From: Clostridium grantii DSM 8605
Lineage (GTDB): Bacteria > Bacillota > Clostridia > Clostridiales > Clostridiaceae
Assembly (NCBI RefSeq): GCF_900129965.1
Contig: NZ_FQXM01000009.1
Span: forward strand, 1-64,000
Length of the DNA stretch: 64,000 bases
Reading direction: 5' to 3'
The notes under the pieces were generated by a model. That model saw only the letters and a program-made list of their open reading frames with translations, did not search any database and had not been told where the DNA came from. Made by a program: the position numbers and the translations under genes. The first letter of the stretch is position 1. Every line of letters starts with the position of its first letter. Shown here in pieces: positions 59,088 to 64,000 of the stretch.

Positions 59088-60686
59088 ATGAAAAAGGTTA
59101 TAGCTACAGTATTAACAGCAATGTTGAGTTTGTCTTTACTATCAGGTTGTGGTAGTAACGCAAATAATTCAGAAGGAACAGCAAACGAGGCAGAAAAAGC
59201 TGCGGTAACATTTCCATTAGCAGCAAAAACAGAGTTTGATGTTCACTATCATGCAAGAGATAAATATGTATTTAATGAGTCATGGCCAGTGTTCCAAAAG
59301 CTTGGAGAACTTACAAACGTATATTTAAAAAATACTGCTAACGAAGTTGCTACAAACTCAACAGAACAGTTTCAATTACAAGCAGTAGATGGTTTCCCCG
59401 CTGATATATATGGAGGAAACAGTCTTGCACAATACTTTATACAATATGGACAAGAAGGCGCATTTAAAGCTATAAATGAATATTGGGATTACGCTCCTAA
59501 TTTCAGAAAGTTTTTAGATGAACACAAGGATATTGAGGCAGCTATTACTGCACCAGATGGTAACATATACTACATACCATATGTTGTTGATGGTGATGTA
59601 TCAAGAACATACTTTATGCGTACAGATTGGTTAGACAAGTTAGGTTTAGAAGTTCCAGATACAGTTGAAGATTTAGAAAAAGTATTAATTGCTTTTAGAG
59701 ATGAAGATCCTAATGGTAATGGAGAAAAAGATGAAATACCATATTTCAATGATAAATGGCAAGAAATGCTTCGTTTATCAAACTTATGGGGAGCACGTGT
59801 ATATGGAAACGACTCTTACGATGAGCACTTCATACCAGATGATAATGACAAGCTGTATAATTCTTTAGTTCAACCAGAATTTAAAGTTGCAGTTGAAAAT
59901 ATTTCACGTTGGTATGATGAAGGTTTAATAGATCAAGAAATATTTACAAAAGGAAGTTCATCACGTAAAGAATATCTTCCAACAAACGTTGGTGGTATGA
60001 CACATGAATGGGTTGCATCAACTTCAGGTTATAATGATAAAGTAGATGTTGAAGGATTTAAGTTTGAAGGAATAATTCCTCCTACAGGAACTAATGGCGA
60101 GAAATGGGAAGAACATGAACGTATTCCTGTTAAACCAGATGGATGGGCTATTTCATCAAATTGTGATGATGTAGCAACTGCTATTGCTTACTTAGATTAT
60201 ATGTGGACAGAAGAAGGAAGAATATTAACTAACTTTGGTGTAGAAGGTGTTTCTTACACAATGGTTGATGGAAAACCTGTATTTACTGATGAAGTATTAA
60301 ATGGTGAAAAAGCAGTAAACGCTTATCTTGAAGAAGATATGGGAGCTCAGTTAAAAGGTGGATATTGGCAAGATTATAACTATGAGTTACAATGGACAAA
60401 TGCTATAGGTCAAGATGTAGTTTCAAAATATACTGGCGGAAAATATTCAGTAAAACAATTACCTCCATTCCAATTTACTACAGAAGGTCAAGCGATTGTA
60501 GATAAGTATTTAAGTAATATAAATGCTTATATGGAAGAAACAATTCAATCTTGGATCTTAGGTGATTACAAAGATATAGATGCTCAATGGGATAAATATG
60601 TAGCTACTTTAGATGAAATGGGACTTCAAGAATTACAAGCAGCATATCAAGAAGGTTATGATAATTACTTAAAGATAGCTGAATAA
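59088..60686 (+). CDS. Extracellular solute-binding lipoprotein, LplA-type
   Basis: A 532-residue lipoprotein. The signal is MKKVIATVLTAMLSLSLLSG, with the lipobox cysteine at residue 21. The mature protein has the size and helix/strand pattern of large oligosaccharide binders (YYIPYVVDGDVSRTYFMRTD, WLDKLGLEVPDTVEDLEKVL). A calcium-loop-like DPNGNGEKDE is visible near residue 205. It collects sugar fragments for the two permeases before it. CGT arginine codons are more frequent here than in most of the window. Confidence 0.93.
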   Translation: MKKVIATVLTAMLSLSLLSGCGSNANNSEGTANEAEKAAVTFPLAAKTEFDVHYHARDKYVFNESWPVFQKLGELTNVYLKNTANEVATNSTEQFQLQAVDGFPADIYGGNSLAQYFIQYGQEGAFKAINEYWDYAPNFRKFLDEHKDIEAAITAPDGNIYYIPYVVDGDVSRTYFMRTDWLDKLGLEVPDTVEDLEKVLIAFRDEDPNGNGEKDEIPYFNDKWQEMLRLSNLWGARVYGNDSYDEHFIPDDNDKLYNSLVQPEFKVAVENISRWYDEGLIDQEIFTKGSSSRKEYLPTNVGGMTHEWVASTSGYNDKVDVEGFKFEGIIPPTGTNGEKWEEHERIPVKPDGWAISSNCDDVATAIAYLDYMWTEEGRILTNFGVEGVSYTMVDGKPVFTDEVLNGEKAVNAYLEEDMGAQLKGGYWQDYNYELQWTNAIGQDVVSKYTGGKYSVKQLPPFQFTTEGQAIVDKYLSNINAYMEETIQSWILGDYKDIDAQWDKYVATLDEMGLQELQAAYQEGYDNYLKIAE

Positions 60687-60697
60687 AAATTAATAAA

Positions 60698-60729
60698 ATC
60701 ATAGGTGTAAAGTATTTTACACCTATGAT
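60698..60729 (+). other. Intercistronic stem-loop without U-tract
   Basis: ATCATAGGTGTAAA-GTA-TTTTACACCTATGAT, a perfect 14-bp stem between the binding protein and the first lyase gene. ATATTATA follows instead of a T run. It probably stabilises the upstream mRNA or lowers lyase expression relative to the binding protein. Confidence 0.7.
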
Positions 60730-60756
60730 ATATTATATAAAATCGAGGTATTATAT

Positions 60757-62829
60757 ATGAATGAAAAAAAATATTTATTTATTTCACAGGATATTGATGT
60801 ACTAAGAGAAGAAATTAAAAACGTACGTAAACCATTTTTCAAACGTTTATACGACATGTGTCGTTTATATTCAACTGAGCAATTACCAGAGGTACATCCA
60901 CCTAAAAGTACAACTTTTATGGGAATTGCATCTGTTAATTTAAGTTTAGCATATCTTTTGACTAAACAAAAACATTATCTTGAAGAAGCTAAAAGATGGA
61001 TTTTTACTGCAGTAAATTACCCACATTGGGGTAACGCTCATTTAGTAGATGTTGATTTAAGTGCATCTTGGTTATTATTTGGACTTAGTTTATCTTATGA
61101 TTGGTTAAAGGATGGATTAAGTGAAGAAGAAAAAGTACTATTTAAGGAAAAATTGATACTACAAGCAGAAAGAATGTATGAATTTAAAATTAATACAGAA
61201 GGTGAAGGTTGGTCTACAGCATATTGGCAGAATCATAATTGGATCAATCTAAATGGGTTAGCTACAGCAGGGTATGCCTTAAAAGAGGAATACGAAAATG
61301 CTCAATTATGGATTGACAATGCAAAAGAAAATTTTGAGATAGTATACAATGGTATGGCAGATGACGGAAGTGACTACGAAGGTGTAGTGTATTGGCGTTA
61401 TGGTGCCATGTGGTTATTTGTATATGCTCATTTATTGAAAGATACAGAGAACATAGATTACTTTAAATCTTGTGGTTTTTTGAAAAATACTTTCTATTAT
61501 AGATTATATCAAGCAGCACCTAATTTAGAAGAAATTATTAATTTTGGGGATTGTCATGATAGAAGAAGTGGCCATTCTTCAGCAGTATACTATAAAGTTG
61601 CTTCTGAGTATGGTAATGAACATGCACAATTTTTGGCGAACGATGTTCGCAATAACTACCTTTTTAGAGAACAATATGAAAGTGGAGTAAAACCTGGAAT
61701 TTTACCAGAAGCAGCATTAGAATTACTTTGGTTCAATCCAGAAGTTCAAGAAAAAAACTTTGAAGATTTGCCTTTAGTAAAACACTTTGAAGATTTAGGC
61801 TTAGTTGTAGTTCGTTCAAGTTGGGAAAAAGATGCTATTCATTTTTCCTTTAAGTCAGGTCATCCAGGCGGAAAGAAACAATGGAAACAGTCTTGGGATA
61901 TGTTTAGAGAAAAAGGATGGAAAACTAGAGGATTATCTCATCAACATCCAGATAATAATAGCTTTATTCTTCATGCTTTTGATGCATATTTAGCTGTAGA
62001 TGAAGGCTATAATAGAACTGTTAAAGCATCAGAACATAATGTAGTTACAATAGATGGGAAAGGTTACACAAATGAAGGTGGAAACAATATTTGGAAAGAA
62101 ACACCAAAAGATGTAGTAGCTGAAATAGAAACATTTAAAAGCGAGAAAGGTATAACTTATTTTGTTGGGGAAGCCCATAAGATGTATGACCCTAGTTTAC
62201 AATTAACTCGGTTTGCTAGAAATGTTATCTACACTGAAAAAGGATATTTTATTATATTGGATGAGTTAATGAGTGATTTAGAACATACTTATACTTGGAA
62301 TATGCATTCGGATACTTTCCCAAATAAGATAAAAGACAATGTTTTTGAATATGAAAATGGACCAGCAAAAATGAGATTATATTCAATTGAGTCAGATGAG
62401 TGTAGCTATAATTTCAAAAACACAAATGTAAGAGCTGTAATGACGACTCAAGAACCAGACAAATTTAGAGAAACAAGAATGAAGACAATGGTTATTGAGA
62501 ACAAAGTCAAATCAAAAGACACATACTTCTTAAATATTCTTTCAACTAGAAGTGCTTTTGACGATGAAGGAAGAAAAGTGAAGGAAATTAATGTTGATGG
62601 GGCAAGAGGGTTTGTTATTGAAGACAATAGCGAAAAAGAAATATTCCTTTTCTCAAAATCAGGAAAAATTGAATTTGAAGATATAAAAGTTCATGCAAAG
62701 ATTGTACTACTACAATATAAAAATGAAAAATTGATAAAGGTTATGGCTTCAGATTGCACACAATTTACATGTGGTGAGATAAAAATATTTGAGAATAGTT
62801 ATCCTTTAACAATTATTCAGGAGGTATAG
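60757..62829 (+). CDS. Heparinase II/III-family polysaccharide lyase
   Basis: A 690-residue protein without a signal peptide. The N-terminal (alpha/alpha) toroid-like part (about 1-350) has repeated helices with WQNHNWINLNGLATAGYAL and DGSDYEGVVYWRYGAMW. The heparinase II/III C-terminal beta-domain follows, with GLSHQHPDNNSFILHAFDAY (near residue 390), a likely active/metal-site histidine block. It should act inside the cell on imported unsaturated or uronate-containing oligosaccharides. The substrate (heparin-like, alginate, other) cannot be told. Arginine CGT is common in its first part. Confidence 0.88.
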   Translation: MNEKKYLFISQDIDVLREEIKNVRKPFFKRLYDMCRLYSTEQLPEVHPPKSTTFMGIASVNLSLAYLLTKQKHYLEEAKRWIFTAVNYPHWGNAHLVDVDLSASWLLFGLSLSYDWLKDGLSEEEKVLFKEKLILQAERMYEFKINTEGEGWSTAYWQNHNWINLNGLATAGYALKEEYENAQLWIDNAKENFEIVYNGMADDGSDYEGVVYWRYGAMWLFVYAHLLKDTENIDYFKSCGFLKNTFYYRLYQAAPNLEEIINFGDCHDRRSGHSSAVYYKVASEYGNEHAQFLANDVRNNYLFREQYESGVKPGILPEAALELLWFNPEVQEKNFEDLPLVKHFEDLGLVVVRSSWEKDAIHFSFKSGHPGGKKQWKQSWDMFREKGWKTRGLSHQHPDNNSFILHAFDAYLAVDEGYNRTVKASEHNVVTIDGKGYTNEGGNNIWKETPKDVVAEIETFKSEKGITYFVGEAHKMYDPSLQLTRFARNVIYTEKGYFIILDELMSDLEHTYTWNMHSDTFPNKIKDNVFEYENGPAKMRLYSIESDECSYNFKNTNVRAVMTTQEPDKFRETRMKTMVIENKVKSKDTYFLNILSTRSAFDDEGRKVKEINVDGARGFVIEDNSEKEIFLFSKSGKIEFEDIKVHAKIVLLQYKNEKLIKVMASDCTQFTCGEIKIFENSYPLTIIQEV

Positions 62830-62830
62830 A

Positions 62831-64000
62831 ATGAATTATTTTAGTGATTTAAACTTAGTAAAAGAACTAGATAAAGATAAAAAAATATACCATGATATGC
62901 TAAATGAAATGGATAAAGAAGTTACTTCTTTTGCTGAAAGCTTTAAAGATGATTCAAGCAAAATGAGTGAGTGGGGGCATAACTACTTCTGTGAAGAAGA
63001 TGGGGGAAGACTTATATTTGACCTTGAAAAACCACATTCTCATGTATGCGAAATATGTGGTAGAGAATTTAAAGGCCAAATGTTTGATAATGTGTGGGTA
63101 TATTTTTATAGAAACACTGCTATTATAACATTAGTAAAAGCTGCAACGCTTTATAAAGTAAGGGGAGATGAAAGATATTTAGCATATATAAAAAATATAT
63201 TATCTTTCTATGCAGATCATTACAGTGAGTTTGTTATTCATGCTAAAAACAAAGTAATAGATGATTTAACTTATGATGTTGGTGGTGCTGCAAAAATAAT
63301 GCCTCAAGCTTTAAATGAAGCAATAATTTTAGTTCGTATTATTAGTGCTTTAGAAATGGTAAAGAATGAAATTGGAAAAGAATATTTAGATGAAATAAAT
63401 AAAAAATTATTTATTCCAGCAACAAATTTATTAACACCACAATTAATAAGAATTCATAATATTCCTTGTTGGATAAATAGTGCTTTAGGAATAGTAGCTT
63501 TATTTACTGATAATAAAGAATTACTAGATAAAGTATTTAATAGTGAATTTGGTGTTAGAAATCAATTAAAAGAAGGAGTTACAGACGAAGGATTCTGGTA
63601 TGAAGGATCTGTTCACTACAATTTCTTTTTATTAGAAGGAGTAACAAATTTACTTTTATTCACTAAACTTTATGATTATGATTTTGGTGAAGAAGAAGCT
63701 ATTATAAGAAAAATGTTTAAATCAGCATTTTACTATGCTTTTGATAATGATATTTTACCTAATCCTAATGATGGATGGCCAAATGTTAATTTGAAGACTT
63801 ATAGTTATATTTATCATGTAGCAACTAAAATCTTTGGAGAAAACAGTGAAGTAGGTAATTTCTTGAAAAACATTGAGAAGGGAAGTTTAGATCGTGCAAC
63901 TATCCCTCTATCAAGACCATATTATTATCAAAATGAAATTCCTTTAGAAAGATTAACTTTTAATCCAGAATTAGATTTTAGTACTATGGAAGTAATTAAT
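62831..64000 (+). CDS. Heparinase II/III-family protein, partial (cut by window end)
   Basis: The first 390 residues are present; no stop before the window ends. A CxxC zinc-like motif VCEICGREFKG (near residue 73) is followed by YFYRNTAIITLVKAATLY and a helical toroid (IHNIPCWINSALGIVALF, GFWYEGSVHYNFF). This is the usual N-terminal layout of PL15/PL21-like and related lyases. ATG 62831 follows AGGAGG and lies 1 nt after the previous stop, so it is translationally coupled. No signal peptide is seen. Confidence 0.88.
   Translation, partial: MNYFSDLNLVKELDKDKKIYHDMLNEMDKEVTSFAESFKDDSSKMSEWGHNYFCEEDGGRLIFDLEKPHSHVCEICGREFKGQMFDNVWVYFYRNTAIITLVKAATLYKVRGDERYLAYIKNILSFYADHYSEFVIHAKNKVIDDLTYDVGGAAKIMPQALNEAIILVRIISALEMVKNEIGKEYLDEINKKLFIPATNLLTPQLIRIHNIPCWINSALGIVALFTDNKELLDKVFNSEFGVRNQLKEGVTDEGFWYEGSVHYNFFLLEGVTNLLLFTKLYDYDFGEEEAIIRKMFKSAFYYAFDNDILPNPNDGWPNVNLKTYSYIYHVATKIFGENSEVGNFLKNIEKGSLDRATIPLSRPYYYQNEIPLERLTFNPELDFSTMEVIN

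Overview
The window reads as the chromosome of a low-GC, strictly anaerobic Firmicute close to Clostridium. The DNA is very AT-rich, arginine is mostly AGA, ribosome binding sites are strong GGAGG/AGGTGG types, three aminoacyl-tRNA synthetases are preceded by T-box leaders, and a superoxide reductase (desulfoferrodoxin) is present. All identifications come from reading the sequence; no database search was run.

Layout. (1) 1-4.2 kb: a GC-rich structured RNA candidate, a cobalamin riboswitch with terminator, then cobQ-cbiB-cobD. The 3' end of cobD runs out of frame over a leftover C-terminus of a cob(I)alamin adenosyltransferase. (2) 4.4-9 kb: single genes (DUF2087 regulator, coiled-coil protein, secreted protein, HD phosphohydrolase, zinc alcohol dehydrogenase) and decayed regulator and membrane-gene remnants. 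(3) 9-12.5 kb: a GntR/YtrA-type regulator with an ABC exporter operon. (4) 12.5-13.6 kb: a REP-associated tyrosine transposase (RAYT) embedded in its own REP repeats. (5) 13.7-16.3 kb: a PadR regulator with an unusual start, its membrane partner and three small membrane proteins. (6) 16.5-27 kb: lysA, a giant cyclic beta-1,2-glucan synthase-like gene and a pair of tandem small paralogues. (7) 27.4-36.3 kb: desulfoferrodoxin, T-box-controlled trpS, and a PTS operon with a GH38 glycosidase that resembles mannosylglycerate (mng) use. (8) 36.4-56.8 kb: housekeeping genes, including prfC, an FAD oxidoreductase, a HAD phosphatase, an ECF S component, a glucosaminidase, tyrS, relQ, leuS, mntP, an ssb-like gene, pepF and a rhomboid protease. 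(9) 57-64 kb: an LplB/LplC/LplA-type sugar ABC transporter followed by two heparinase II/III-family genes, the last one cut by the window edge. This is a uronic-acid polysaccharide uptake and degradation locus.

Two dispersed repeat families stand out. The first is a REP family (GTAGGGG... hairpins) that forms asymmetric pairs (REPINs). Copies lie around and inside the RAYT gene, a near-identical inverted pair of elements lies 13 kb apart, and REP copies supply the stop codons of two genes. The second is an approximately 110-125 bp imperfect palindrome with internal hairpins. It has three long copies and two partial ones, mostly in 5' leaders. I do not recognise this second family. These repeats, the RAYT that carries translated REPs, the cobD/cobO deletion scar and the PadR gene without a canonical well-placed start are the parts most worth a second look.
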